Notes: generated by a model not told the origin, from the letters alone. A DNA stretch of 64,000 bases from Symsagittifera roscoffensis (GCF_963678635.1 NC_087067.1:50522233-50586232); one strand, 5' to 3'; counted from the first letter of the stretch, positions 32,920 through 44,961 are shown. Program-made: numbers and translations.

Positions 32920-35900
32920 GTAAGTCTTTTACCTATTGTAAAGTTTTCATAGGAAACTTTCACATTGAGCAGACATAGAGAACAAGCCAGAAGATTAAAT
33001 TTATTCCTCGTTCATCAAAATTTTGTTTTTTGGCTGGTCTAGACAGTGGAGTTGTGAAGCTGGATGTAAAGACAGTAGCCGACAACAAGGTCGAGTTCAA
33101 GATTAGTGGCACTCATGCAAATGACTCGGGTAAAACTGACGGCAAAGTAGAGGGCAAGTACAAGTGCAAAGAGTACGGCGCAACTTTGACGGAAACTTGG
33201 GACACAAAAAACACAGTCGGATGCAAAGTGGAAGTGGAAGATAAAGTTTTACAAGGTTTGAAGGTGGTTCTCGATTCCAGCTTCAACACTGGAAGTGGGT
33301 AAGTTAAAGCTGGCCATTCCCACAAACTATATGTCTTTACCTTATCTTCTTTTTATTATAATGAAAAGTCCTCTGTAACCAAAAATCTCATCAGATTTTG
33401 AAATTTTGAGAGACATCTGCAATACCCGATCGAGTTGAAAATTCGGTTTGTTCGACCATATTTCTAATAAAAACTATTCTCATTTTTGCTTGCTCTGTCT
33501 TAATATTCCAGTAAGAACAAAAAGCTTTTCTGCAATAATTTGTGCCAACCATCTGGATTCTCAATTTTAAGAAAACAAAAGATAAATTGATTCAATATTT
33601 TCAACTTGGGTGTTCTATTTAAGTTCAATTCAATCGTTTGACAAATCAAAGGCAAATATTGCAAGAAACGAAAATGACTTTGTTTCCAAATGGACTTTAA
33701 TTTTCATACCCAGCGGAATAAAAAGTAACCTATTGATAGAGTTTTCTCTGATTGGGTTATTTTTTTATTTAAAAAAGTGTTATTTGTAAAAGGAGTTCAA
33801 ACACCTTTTAGGCTATGTTTTCTTCTTCGAAAGTTATTTTTAAACATCAAAAAGATAGCCAATTGTATATCTGTTCGCAATGTTTTTAAATGAAACAGTT
33901 TGATCCGAATTTCTCCAACTTGCTCAGTTAAACCGAGAGAGAGAGAGAGTCAGTGACATGATGTTTATGAAATTCAAACAACTTCAAGTTTTATATAAAT
34001 TGCAGAAGTATATTATACTGGTTTTGAGCTTAACTCTAAGAAAAAATAGCTTAAGCCAATCGGAGAAAAATTTATTTTTCAATTTTCTGCTTTATGCTCA
34101 CAACATTTTTAATATATGTAGCTGTTGCAAATTTAAAATCTCTCCAAGCCTAGTCAAAGAGAAAAATAGTCAATAGTCAAAACGTTTTCGAATTAACAAA
34201 TTCATCATCAGTGTCTAAAATCATATCAAACGGTAAAAAATGCATAAATTTGCACGCTTAATGCTCAAAATATTTATAATATAACGCTTGGGAAAAGTTA
34301 AAAGATTCTCCGATCCAGTTCAAGCTATTAACGTCAATTTGAAATTTTACTCAGTTGAATAATTACAAAGGTAGTTAAATAGGTCTGCTAGTTATCATTC
34401 AAATAGAATTTCTTGTCATGTTTTTTGTGCGAGTGAGTTTGTTGTGTATCTAGAATCTTGTCTTTTATATTATGAAAAAAAAAAAACGTACAAATGATAG
34501 TAGTTCCATGAATGATGTCATGTTATTGGATTTGTTTTAGCGCAAAAGACGGCTCACTGAAAACAGTTTTCAAGAACAAATTCTTCAATGGTGAACTAGA
34601 ATCAGGCCTGCATTTCAAAGCGCCGCTGATTAAGACTGCCGCCGTCATTGGGTAAGGCTAATGATTTTCTATGCATCATTTTGTTCTGGCCAATTCACGA
34701 TGTAGAACGATTTATGGCGTAGGGATAGTTTTTGCCCACTTTTAGCTACCTCATGGAAAGCTCGCAGGGAATCAAATATGGTATATTAAAACCCTTTTGG
34801 TCAAGATTTGGATTCTTAAAAAAGTTGTTTCAGTGTCAAGAAAATTAGGTTTAAATTTTTTGTTTTTCAAACTAATGTATTCGAATTAATGAATAAAAGA
34901 CTGAGCGTGCTCTCTAATTTTATCGCATGTTAGCGTGGTTTTAAGCTGAAATGTACCGAGTCTAACAGATTATTATCTAATTGAACCCTTTCCACCGACT
35001 AAAATTTTTTTGCTGATGTTTTCATTGATTAACTCACTTTAGTGGGGTCGATAATTTCTGTGCTACTTGCACTTAATGCGGCTCTTTCGTTTTTATATAA
35101 GATACGATATATGTGTGCTTCGGCGGGGGGGGGGGGGCTTTAAAAATGTTTGACAACAACGTCTTTGGACTCAACGGGCTCGTACACAAGTATTCTTGGC
35201 TTGTTGCCACATGACTTTCGGCAAAAGGTCTGTCGGCTAGATTGCCATGCTATTTTCTGATATAGCTCAAGTGGTGTGAAGCTCAGCTTCTCCTCTGTGT
35301 TTCTTGAAGCTTCGCATGCGTTTTCGAAAATGAAGCTTCGTCTGTATTTTTTTTGTGTTTTGCTTTTTAATCAGCTTCAAAATTGTTTCAATTTGCTCAT
35401 TGAAATGACACTGAAAACGCAGCTGACACTGGAGACGCCCTCCCCTCAGGGATTCGACCCCCTACCTCTGTACTATTTTGAGATATCCGCTTTTGGCTGA
35501 CTGGTCCTAATATTTTGAAAATCCACCCCCCTGCCCCCTTCAGAAAATTGTTGATCCGCCTATGTATGCTTATTTGCAAAAGTATGTGACGGATTAACTT
35601 GCTTGTCATGTTCACTTTCAACAAGCGTCTTACTTGCTGAGCGATTTTGCACTTATTTAGCAAAAAATGTTGGGGCAAAAATTGACCATCTGTACAAACG
35701 AAACGTATACCATTATTCGAGGAGGTTTTCCCGATGCCATAAAAACTTGTTTGGCGTTGTTTTTTTGAGAAAAAAAACTGTTAACTGATTGACGTTTAAA
35801 TAAAATCAGTTGTTGCCTCGGTTTATGATCCAAGCGAATAGATGTTGTCAAAGCGTTTTTTATTCTTGGGTGCTTTTTGGCTCTTTATACCGGGTAGCGG

Positions 35901-37801
35901 TAGTGAAGTGGTTACGTCTCCGCATTTTAATCGAAAGGCCGGATGTTCGAGGCCCACAATGATCCGTGCACGCTGCTTGAGGGTGAAGTAACATTGCCCA
36001 GCCCAGAAAAATAGCCAAAAAAGTAGCATGTTGATCTTAAACCAGCGGAAACATGAGCGGCTCTCCGCGAAGAGCTGAACAGCTCGTAAGTTGGTCTAGG
36101 TCGTATGCGATCTAGGTGAGAACTGGAGAAATCATATTTTAATTCTTTGCTCGACAACCTGCGGAGCTGCTTTATATCAGTGCAACTTTACTTTTCTTCA
36201 CCAGTAAATACTAATGGTCGCAAAAAGGGATGGTTGAAAACTCAAATTCACTAGATTATTTTGTAGAAGTTGAATATTTTTGTTTCAGATGTCCTGCAGT
36301 CGGGTAAGAATTTTATTGTCATGAAATGATATAAACTGAAACTCAAAATACTAACCAGCTTTAAGATTACTTAGAGTGACTTTCAATGATTTTGTTACTT
36401 CAGTTTGCTTATATGTTACACTCTCGTTTCAAATCGGATCAACAGTAGTTCTGGTTTACTGTTTATTTGCATGCAAAATTATTGGTCAAAAAGAAACCAT
36501 TAGACTGAAGCTAGATTCAAGGCAATACATGCTGTTTTGATGGGTGCAGAAGTTTTACTTTATCTACAAAAGTTTTATAAAAAAAATTGAAATGCGTTAA
36601 CTAAATGCTTAATTTCACAATTCCAAATCTAAAATAAGGTTTATGGAATACTTTTTAGTTGCAAAGGAGCTTATATCATTGCAAGCTTTCTGTTTATACA
36701 TGCGTCTGCCGATCAAACAAATTGATTAATTCGAAAACTGAAATTTCATTTAAATATGCGTGGCTTTTTTCGGGTCAAATATTCATCTTTTCAGGAAGTG
36801 CGGTCGTTTTCTTTTATGGAAATTTCGAAGTTTGCTCCTGAATAAATTTTTTTAAGTGGTAAGAAACGCTTTGAAAAACATTAAGTGTTCACTTTATTAA
36901 GCACTCAGTTTTTTGTGTTCCACGAATTCAGGTGTTGTTTTAGTTTAATTAGACCTTCGCTAAAAAATAATTTGTTGCACTTCGTTCATTAACATTTAAA
37001 AAAACTTATGGGAGAGCATATTTCGTGCTGTTCGTGAACAGCGAATTTTTTGAAATCTTTCAAATGAATATAAACTTGCAAATTGCCAAAAAGAAAAACA
37101 AGCGCACTTCCTGAAAAATTCCTGAGCTTCCTGATAAAGCCACATGTATTGATTGAAATGCATTTCTTGTTGGCATTTGCTGGAAAACGGCCCTAATGGA
37201 CCACAAGGAAAAGCGTATTTTGTAGCTTTAAAATTGAATTGTAAGGTTACTTGTGGAATCGAAAAATAGTCATTGACCTTTTTTTTGGCAGTTTGAGTTA
37301 ACTTTGTAAAGTGTGGCATTCTCAAATTGGGTTAGTTTTAATAAAACATTCTTGAAAGTTCTATAAATTTAGCATCAGTCACTTTTTGACTTGTTGAATT
37401 CATTGACGTTCAACTGTTCTTTGGTTGTCCAAAAATTATCAAACTTAATAAAATTCTGGAAATACAGGCAGCTCGTATATGATTAGGCTCATGATTAGCA
37501 AGCATTATCAAATCGCGAAATAGACTTTTTCCATGTAAACAACTTGTCTAACAGAATCAAATTATTTCCACAAATCTGTGCTTTCATCAACCCTAAGATA
37601 TATTTTGAGCAAGTCTGCGTTGTAAATACTTGTTGTATTCGATTTTAATAAAATTTTAGTTGAAAATATACCAAATCCGATTTGGTATACGTTTTTTCTA
37701 GTTATTCGTCATAAATATTTCGGTTAATATGATATCGGCTAATAGGTCTTATATTGCGTTTAATGAGCAAAAAAGTTTTATTGTGTGTGTGTGGGGTGTG
37801 T

Positions 37802-37842
<41 letters not shown>

Positions 37843-40800
37843 TGAAAGGCGAGCTTGGAACTTTTTTGTTCAGTTTTTTTTGGCTCATCCTCGCTCAAGT
37901 CTAGTCGGCTTTGCTACCGTTTCATAAGTTTTGCTCCAATTCCAAATTAATATTCAGTTGGTTGACTTGGAACGTTTTTCTCAAAATCAACATTATTCAA
38001 GAAAATTCGAGACAAACATGAAACCTTCGCTAGATCTAGTTTTTCACACATCAAAAATCCGAATTGGCGGCTTCGTGCTATTTTCTGTCGGCTGTTTTGT
38101 CATGATATGTATGTCTTGTACCGCAAGTGGCGCGAAGCTCCGCTTTGCTTCTAGGTTTAATATAACCGTCAAAAGTAAAAAAAAAGAACGCTTTAGCGTG
38201 TATGAATATAAAAGATGCAGTGGATCAATTGAGCAATCCCCCCCCCCCATTCTCGCGTGGGGGGGAGATAGCTCAATAGGTACTTGAGACATGTTTATAA
38301 CCACTTGAAAATAGATTGAATGACATGAAATCATAAAACATATTTTCCAACGACTGTGGAAAGCCACAATTTACAATATCAAAGCTCAAAAGTTTCATTC
38401 GGATTGAAAAAAGAATCAATAAAACAGCCATAAAAAGCGACTTTTTTTCCTTTCTTAACATGACAAAAAGTTTTTGCGAACAATATTAAGGTGCTGCGGA
38501 GAACCGTTTTTGCTATTCAGATACAACGCTAGAGCACCAACCCTGGTAAATCGCTTTCTTCGATGAGGCTATGGTCGCCTAAACAAAATTTTGCAAAAAA
38601 AAAAGTTTTTTTTTTCATAAATTTCGATTTTTTTTTCAAAATTTTTCTCGATACTCAAGTAAGATAACTTCAGTCGGTCAATTGATTGCGTGCTATAAAC
38701 ACATCATCCATCTACTTGCGTTTGCTGACGTCTTTTTGTAGAGTTTTTTTGTTTTTGCTGGGGGAGAGATAGCTCAATTGGTCATTACGGGTGGAGATTG
38801 CTCAATTGATCCGATGCAGTATATCTTTATTAGTGGGCATATGCTAACGTGTTGTAATATAAAAGACGCAGAAAAATGTAATTTCATTTTCAAGTGAGTA
38901 TGACTTATACTCTGAGTAATGGATGTTGAATTGTTGTTTGTTTGTGCGTAGCTATGAGGGCTGGATGTTGGGAGGTCTGGTGCATGTGGACAGTGGGAAG
39001 AGTGCCCTGGTTAAGAGTGAACTGGCTCTGGGCTATGTCACCCCCAGTCTGAAATTGCTGGCTTCTCTCAAGGAGATGAGCGAATTCGGAGCATCCGTCT
39101 ACAACAAGGTCAGCATCTCTTTATCTATTCCCCTTATGATACCTAGTGAAGACTAAGCACCCCCTATAAAGGACTATGCTTATTTGGAATTTCCCCCTTT
39201 TGCAATTCGGAGTAATTTTTCACAAGCAGAGATCCTAGGTCACCACATCACATGCTATGTGCTCACGTGCATTCATTTATATATTTTTCATTGTACCGAC
39301 CGGTCAATAAGTGGAAAAAATATGGATTTTGTGGTTTTCCTGTTTTTAGTGCCGCCAACTAAGAGCCGTCTTCGGAGCGGATATAAGATTTTCTCGAGGG
39401 GGAATTGTTCGAAAAAGAGCCCTTAATCTATTATATATTTAAATGCAAGTTTCACTATCTCGCCATGTTTAAGCTTTTTCAACGTATTGTTTTTGCATGT
39501 TTAAGAAAAGAATTTTTCAGGTTTAAGCTATATCGTATATTGCAATTGTTAAGATTTTTTTCTTCGATTTTCCTGTTTGAAATCAGTGTTTACTTCACCA
39601 AGTTTGAAAGTAGCAACCGCATAATGAGATGTTGTCAGGGTTTCCCCGGATGTTGCGATTTCGGCCTCCATATATCAATAAGCAATTCTTTTAGGTTACG
39701 AGATACCGCAATTTTCGAGATTTTTCAAAAATTTCTAGAAAAATTTAATTTTCAAGTTTCTGAAAGTTTGAAATTCGCAACCCTATAGTTGGGGGATGTC
39801 AGGGTAGTCTCAGGGGTTGCGTAACTTGCCTCCAAATCTTCCTTCTCAAATCTTTGTAGTTTTCGAGATATGACGTGTTTTAGTGTTTTTTTTTCAATTT
39901 TTTTTTAGAAAACTTACATTTAATATCATTTAATATTAAGTTTGAATTTCCCAACCGTTTATTTTGGGGCTGTCATAGTACTCTCAAGGTCTCAGGTGTT
40001 GCCAATCTTGCCTCCAACTGTGACTGCTCAATTCTTTTCTAGTTTTACAGATTGACGTTTTTTGTTATTTTTTCAAAAAATTTTCAGAAAACTTAAATTT
40101 ATTGTTTTTCTTCAAAATTTGAAGTTCTGAACTCCCTGTAGTTGGGGGCTGTCAGAGTGCTCTCAGGGATTGCGAGGGATCTTACCTCCAATTGTGGCTG
40201 CTCAAATCTTTTGGTTGTTTTCGAGATATGACGTTTTTTTCTGGTTTTTTCAAAAAAGTTTTTTTTTTTTTTTAGAAAATTTGAAATTCCCAACACTGTA
40301 GTTGGATACTGTTAGAGCTCTCTCAGGAGTTGCAAATCTTGCGTCCAAATGGGACTGCCCAATTAGTTTTAGATTCCGAGATGTGATGTTTTTTAATTTT
40401 TCAAAGATTTTAAAGTTTTTCAAAGAACTTAGATATAAAAAACTTGATGGTTTTTAAAAATTTGAATTGAAAAAACTTGAATAGAAGTTTTTTCAAAATA
40501 TGAAATTACCAACCCTGTACTTCGGTGTTGTCAGAGTACACTCAAAGGATGCTGATTTTTTCCCCAGTATTTACGGTTTTCTATGAGTTGTTAAAATTTC
40601 GAAGCACCAGAGGTGCGTTACACGCTAGTTTTAATGTAACTATTTGAAAAACCAGCTTCATTGAGATGTGATTTTGTTGTAGGTGAACCCTACCACGGAG
40701 ATTGGGGTGAGTCTAGGATGGACTGCGGGCACTACCTTCACTAAGTTCGGCCTGGCTGCCAAGCACAAGATAGACAAGACGAGTCACGTGAACGGAGCAG

Positions 40801-43800
40801 TGGACAACAGCAGCAACCTAAAACTCGCTTACACTAACGAAGTATCTCCTGGTTAGTACTTTTTTAAGTCATCATTACACTTATGAGATTTAGCGAGCGT
40901 ACTGTTCTAGTACGAATCTTCTTTTTTTCTAACCTAACTTGCTAGTAAAAAAGTGTTCATTTGGTGGCACTTTTGCTATAATCACGATTTGTAGAATTGG
41001 AAATTTCATGGCATCTGTCCTCTGCTTTATTTGTGGCTTTTTTGTGATTGTTCAGCGTCCTTGGCTGAGCGGTTAGTCCGTGAGACTCAAAATCTCAGGC
41101 TCGAATTCAACTTGAAGTCGTTTTTTTAAAACTAATTTGAGGCTTATTTCCGTTTTTTCTTTTAATTCACTTTAGATTTGCTTTTTTTTCGAGTTCTCGC
41201 TAATGTTTGCGAAGCGAAGTATCGCCTCTGTGCCATGGGTAGAATCCCCCCTAATTCAAGATATGCCAGTTTTACCCTTGCGATAAGCAAGGGTATTGCA
41301 ATCGGGTACTAGACTTTTTTCCCGTAAACAGCATTGTCCACAGGACTCATTGGGTTTTTTTTCGGTTGTTTGACCGCTTTTTGAAACTTTTCGACTTTTC
41401 TCAAAAACCACCCTCCCAAATCTGAGATTTTAGTTTCAATCGAAAGGACAAGTTGTGAGAAGCTCCGCTGTATAAGTGGTTTTGCCCAAATTTATAAACA
41501 CAAAAAAAAATGACCCTCGGAAAAGTCGAATATTCCATTTTTATACTTTTTTTTGAAACTTCGCAACTTTGAAAACTACCCTCTTAAATCTGGTATTTTG
41601 GGTTCAACTAATAGAAAAAGTTGTAGGAAGCTCCCTTGCATAAGCGGTGACACCCAATTTTTTTTGCACAAAAAATTATTGCCCTCGGAAAAAACGAATT
41701 TTCGATTTTTTGACCTTTTTTTGAAAAGACTTTTCTCGAAAGCTACCCTCCCAAATCTGAGGCTTTGATGGGTAGGACAAGTGGTGAGATTTTCGACTGC
41801 ATAAGCGGATGAGCCTAATTTTTTTTACACAAAAAATTATGATCCTCGGAAAAATCGAATTTTTGACTGGTTCTTGAAGCTTTTTACTTCTCTCGAAAAC
41901 GACCCACACAAATCTAATGAGCAACGTTTTAAGCATCTTTTAATCTACTAAGATCTTGTAATCACTCCATTTTTTCATTTTTTTAAAAGAAAACTGAAGT
42001 AATTGATGAAATGCACGGATTTTGAAGTCATTATATTGGGATTTAATTTTTTTTTTCTATAGGTCAGTTTTTGAAATTAACCTTGTCCTTCCGCATCAAT
42101 ACAAAAATTACCAAACAGGTATTTTCAGCCTGAGCTAGCCTCTAATTTCTTTTTCTTTAAACTGACTGCTAATATGTCATAATTGTCTTGCGTCGCTTAG
42201 CAATTATGTAGACTCATAATTGGCGTGTGTAACTTAAGAAATTTTGTAGACTCAAAGTTTTACTCAGTTTTCCCAGTAGCGTTATCGGTCACATTTTGCT
42301 TATGTATGCGAAGTGCAACTTCGCCTCTGTGTTACGATTTCTTGCGTTCATTACTCTTTTCCAATCTACGATTGGCTATGTTTATGTTGGTTGTAATCTT
42401 GCCAACTTGAGTTGTTCAAACTTTATTTTTTGTTCTTTATTTTCGTTTTTTTTTTCTCGATTTAATAGGTTTCGGCATACTTACACTTGCGAAGCTAGTG
42501 TATTAGTACGGACGTTCTTTTTTCCAACCTAAGTAGCAAATATTGGTGCGGCACCCCAATAATGGTGGGGCACCACCATTACAGATTTTTGATATTATGT
42601 GTGTTGATAATCTAATAGTAATAAATTAACACAGATGATGCATTTTTAATTCATCAAATGAGCCGAAAAAAGCTATTTGTTTCAAACAACATCACGTTAA
42701 TTAAAACTCGATTTCAGAAATTTTCTAACTCAATGTATCTCGCAATTTTTTGAAATGCATAATGAATCTTTATGCTTTGCGATTTGTTACATGCAAAGTT
42801 AGTGTCGATGCCTTCAGTTTGTTATATTCCAAAGTATCAATTGCAAAATTGAGTCTTTTTGTATTTGGTGCTGAGTCGCATTGGCAATTTGTTAGCATAT
42901 GTAGCTGCTTTTTTCGTGACTAGTGATTGTCGGTTGTTGAGCTTGAGTGGCTGAGGGGATAGTGGGTGAGACTCAAAATCTCTTGATTGCAGTAAATCGC
43001 AAATTCGAATCCTACACTCAGCCGAGTTTTTGCAAATTCGAGGCTTATTTATACTTTTGTATTATTTAACTTGATAGAGCTGCTTTTGGCCGTGTTCTCG
43101 CAAGTGTTTGCGAAGCGCAGCTTCACTTCTCTGTTTATATCAGCTTAGTGGCACCATATTGCATCGTTTGATAAGCTAAAAATATCTTTTGTGTGCGTTT
43201 TGAGTTTTAAGGGTTACTATAACTGAAACTTCACAAATTTTGTAAATATACCATGTTTTTTTTTCGTTTTTTTATTATATTCAAACAGTTTCAGTTTATA
43301 TTATATCGACTTAGTCATTTTTTATTTTGCGTAATTTTGACGGCAAAAAATATCCGTTCGGATTTATGTATTTCAGTTTGGATGGGTCGTAAAAACTTTA
43401 AATTTTTATGACAACAGTTTTGTTTTTGGCTCAACAGTTTTCGACCTTAAGTTTGTCTTCTTTGTTGCCGCTCGTTAAATGTTTTCCTTTTTTAGCATTG
43501 TTAGAATGCAATGAAACTTAACTGTGAACAGATTTATTCTTCATACTACACATCGTAACATCATGCATTGATTGAGCCATTAGAACAATTAAAACAACTA
43601 TGACACAGAGGGCGAAGCTGAGAAAAGTAAGACACAGAGGCCCATGGGCTGTTAATGAACTCCATCCGATACAAATATTTACTTTTTTGTTGCGGTAGTT
43701 TTGCAGTTTTTGTTAAGTAAATTTTTCATGTAATTTTTCCAACTTAACTCAAACTTGACAAAAGGGCTGATGGGTGCCAATCTCATAATTAAGAGTAATG

Positions 43801-44961
43801 AACGTAGTGAATACTCATATATAGTTCTTGGTGATTTTTTCTTGATTTTTTTTGCAAGAAAAAGTCTTAACATTTGTTTACACTCAATTTTGATTTTTCG
43901 CGGTTGGACTTGTGATTTCTTTTTAAGTTCAGTGCAGTTCTATCGTTAAAATGGATTTCTAATTTCGAAAATGGAAGTTAAGTATCAGATTGCCCTGTGA
44001 AATAAAAGTTTTACCTATTGATTCAGTTTTGTCAAATTGGGTTAATTTTAGAAAAGTGTCCATCATAAATTGTTCTACAAATTCAAAAAGTTTTAAGGCC
44101 ATTTTTCTTCGAAATTCTAAAGTTGAAGGTTTTTGGAAAAACAAGTCATTTTTTTCAGTTTCCTTGCGGCCATTACTCTTTTCCATCTGTCAGTTGGCTA
44201 TGTTCGCAAAACTTCGATTATTTAGCGTCCTTTCAACAGCAAAATCTGATACGTTTTCACGCTAACTTTTTTCGAATATTGAATTTCGATTATATAAAAT
44301 AAGTTTGGTGACGTGCGATTGATTCCCTGAGTATCATCAGATCATCCTGATCATTTGAGTTAATTCACACACTTTTTGTTTATTCAAATGTGCCTTCGTT
44401 TACTTAAATGTTCAATAGTCAGTCAAGCTTCTCAAATGTTCTTTGAAAACATAATTTTGCTACTTCCAGAAAGAAAAATTTGGAATTATAAGTAAGTTTT
44501 TGAGTATTGCTGCAGTAGCTGCAATTGGGTGGACGTTAAAAGACAGTAAGCCTGTCGAGTTGCCTTAAGAGCAGAGTCAAATTAGATGTCTCGTCATGAT
44601 TTAAATCGCCTAATTTTGTATCTGAAACTGAAAGTAACAAGCAAAAAATAATAATGTTGAGTCGTCATATTAATTGATACAAGGTAGAGTTGCTGCTCTG
44701 TTGAAAGAGAATTGAGTTGTTTTTATAAAACTGGGCTTTAAACTGAAATAACCGTCAAATTAAACCTATTCCAATATTTACCAACAATAATTACTAGCAT
44801 GCTGTAATTGAACTATTGGCTGTAAGCGAAGAAGAAAAAGTTTTCACGTTGATTGCTGTGTTTCAGGAGTGAAACTTACTTTCTCCGGAGTACTTGACAC
44901 TAAAGCCATCAGTGGGGGAGACCACAAAATAGGGTTCGGAGTGGACATGGATTACTCTTAG
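32856..44961 (+). CDS. VDAC: Voltage-dependent anion channel (mitochondrial porin), six exons
   Basis: Outer-mitochondrial-membrane beta-barrel that passes ATP, ADP and other metabolites. Exons: 32856-32919, 33043-33298, 34541-34651, 38952-39108, 40683-40851, 44867-44961. Their 852 nt give 283 residues plus TAG, the usual animal VDAC length. All introns are GT-AG and all phases join. Landmarks: N-terminal helix MAPSSFADLGKDVRDLFSKG, VVKLDVKT (first strand), GATLTETW with Glu72 at the position of the membrane-facing Glu73 of VDAC1, QGLKVVLDSSF, GYEGWMLGG, AVDNSSNLKLAYTNEVSPGVKLT and a last strand HKIGFGVDMD. An in-frame ATG at 32823 would add 11 residues, but the ATG at 32856 matches the family start. 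Introns 3, 4 and 5 are long (4.3, 1.6 and 4.0 kb) and full of repeats. VDAC versus a paralogue cannot be decided. Confidence 0.97.
33043..33298 (+). CDS. VDAC: VDAC exon 2
   Basis: The acceptor tctag|ac joins in phase 1 to give GFHSGVVKLDVKT. It ends SSFNTGSG at donor gg|gtaagt (phase 2). It codes for roughly the first five or six beta strands, including the Glu72 position. Confidence 0.95.
34541..34651 (+). CDS. VDAC: VDAC exon 3
   Basis: Acceptor ttttag|cgc; donor ttgg|gtaagg (phase 2). It encodes AKDGSLKTVFKNKFF ... IKTAAVI. The following intron is 4.3 kb. Confidence 0.95.
35395..35570. repeat. Degenerate relic of the hAT-type MITE family
   Basis: The blocks gacgccctcccctcagg, attcgaccc, tgtactattttgagatatcc, gaaaatcca and ttgatccgcctatg occur in the same order as in 46547-46950. 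The middle (about 230 bp) is missing. It lies inside VDAC intron 3. Confidence 0.8.
35885..36170 (+). repeat. tRNA-like SINE in VDAC intron 3
   Basis: A GC-richer island has an A-box-like tagtgaagtggtta (from 35901) and a B-box-like gatgttcgaggccc (from 35942) at tRNA spacing, followed by an unrelated body of about 200 bp. No complete cloverleaf can be drawn, so a tRNA-derived SINE or a tRNA pseudogene is the likely explanation. Confidence 0.5.
36289..36303 (+). other. Possible 15-nt VDAC microexon
   Basis: Within intron 3, a good acceptor (atatttttgtttcag) and donor (cgg|gtaagaa) lie 15 nt apart. The 15 nt would insert five residues (CPAVG) between AAVIG and YEGW without changing the frame or creating a stop. 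No VDAC that I know has this insertion, and the 283-residue form is complete without it, so this may be a chance pair of sites. Confidence 0.25.
37781..37844. repeat. (TG)n microsatellite
   Basis: A TG/GT run of about 64 bp with a few interruptions, in VDAC intron 3. Shorter runs are (GA)6 at 33938-33950 and poly-G at about 35126-35138. Confidence 0.95.
38222..38812. mobile_element. 591-bp inverted-repeat element with 8-bp target duplication
   Basis: The termini are exact 17-bp inverted repeats (GGATCAATTGAGCAATC). The flanks carry a perfect direct repeat gatgcagt (38214-38221 and 38813-38820). The interior has no transposase, poly-C/poly-G runs, and a short internal repeat (agatagctcaat, near 38267 and 38767). 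An 8-bp duplication with GG ends recalls Merlin elements, and hAT is the alternative. It ends 139 bp before VDAC exon 4. Confidence 0.85.
38952..39108 (+). CDS. VDAC: VDAC exon 4
   Basis: The acceptor gcgtag|c gives GYEGWMLGGLVHVDSG, the conserved GYEGW core. It ends EFGASVYNK at donor aag|gtcagc (phase 0). Confidence 0.95.
39600..40570. repeat. Diverged minisatellite, units of about 150-190 bp, in VDAC intron 4
   Basis: Five or six diverged units each carry a tag like gtagttgggggctgtcag (39785, 39955, 40135, 40300 and 40510 regions), then ctctcagg-gttgc, a cctccaa block and ttttcgagatatgacg. It fills most of the intron. Confidence 0.8.
40683..40851 (+). CDS. VDAC: VDAC exon 5
   Basis: The acceptor ttgtag|gtg joins in phase 0: VNPTTEIGVSLGWTAGTTFT. 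It ends TNEVSP plus one base at donor g|gttagt (phase 1). The AVDNSSNLKLAY part corresponds to the eukaryotic porin signature region. Confidence 0.95.
41055..41235 (+). repeat. tRNA-Leu(CAA)-like SINE, VDAC intron 5 copy 1
   Basis: The head has ggctgagcggttag (A box) and a 5-bp anticodon stem tgaga/tctca that encloses ctcaaaa (anticodon CAA). A B-box-like ggctcgaattc follows. The body ends in tgtttgcgaagcgaag ... cgcctctgt. Similarity to the other copies also extends about 70 bp upstream (ctgctttatttgtggct). Confidence 0.65.
41370..41935. repeat. Tandem repeat, about 160-bp units, VDAC intron 5
   Basis: Three to four units, each with cctc-caaatctg, a short block ending in aagctcc or its variants, cataagcgg, acacaaaaaattat and cctcggaaaa-tcgaat. 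A related single unit is present at about 27390-27590. Confidence 0.85.
42940..43140 (+). repeat. tRNA-Leu(CAA)-like SINE, VDAC intron 5 copy 2
   Basis: The best tRNA-like head of the family: gtggctgagg, the gtgagactcaaaatctc anticodon arm with CAA, a variable arm (gattgcagtaaatc) and attcgaatcc. The acceptor ends (ttgagtg and cactcag) can pair partly. The body shares gagctgctttt and gttctcgcaagtgtttgcga with the other copies. Confidence 0.65.
43283..43490 (+). repeat. Dispersed repeat shared with 60930-61150
   Basis: Both copies contain, in order, ttcaaacagttt, ttttgcgtaattttga, gcaaaaaa-atccgtt, tttcagtttggatgggtcg, atgacaacag-tttgttt and ggctcaacag. Same orientation, about 80% similar by eye. 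No coding content. Confidence 0.85.
43783..44205 (+). repeat. Dispersed repeat, also at about 45340-45800 and 49390-49740
   Basis: Shared blocks in order: aatgaacgtagtgaa-actc, aaaaagtcttaa, ttaaagttcagtgca, atggaa-tt, cctattga-tcagtttt, aaattgttctacaaattc and ttttaaggccat. No terminal structure is visible. This copy is in VDAC intron 5. Confidence 0.75.
44867..44961 (+). CDS. VDAC: VDAC exon 6 (terminal)
   Basis: The acceptor gtttcag|ga joins in phase 1 to give SPGVKLTFSGVLDTKAISGG. It ends HKIGFGVDMDYS and TAG (44959-44961). The terminal HKxGxG pattern is the last beta strand of VDACs. Confidence 0.96.

Noticed and set aside
35120..35140. Poly-G and poly-C tracts (35126, 38241, 46566, 54108, 57543) as G-quadruplex regulators
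   Set aside because: Single homopolymer runs without the spaced G-run pattern. Two of them are inside or at the ends of MITE-like elements. Not enough to call a function.
35891..35960. Functional tRNA gene in VDAC intron 3
   Set aside because: A- and B-box words are present but no anticodon stem can be formed. It is better explained as a SINE head.
42940..43025. Functional tRNA-Leu(CAA) gene
   Set aside because: The anticodon arm and box B are present, but the T stem does not pair and the acceptor is imperfect. Downstream sequence is shared with other SINE copies.
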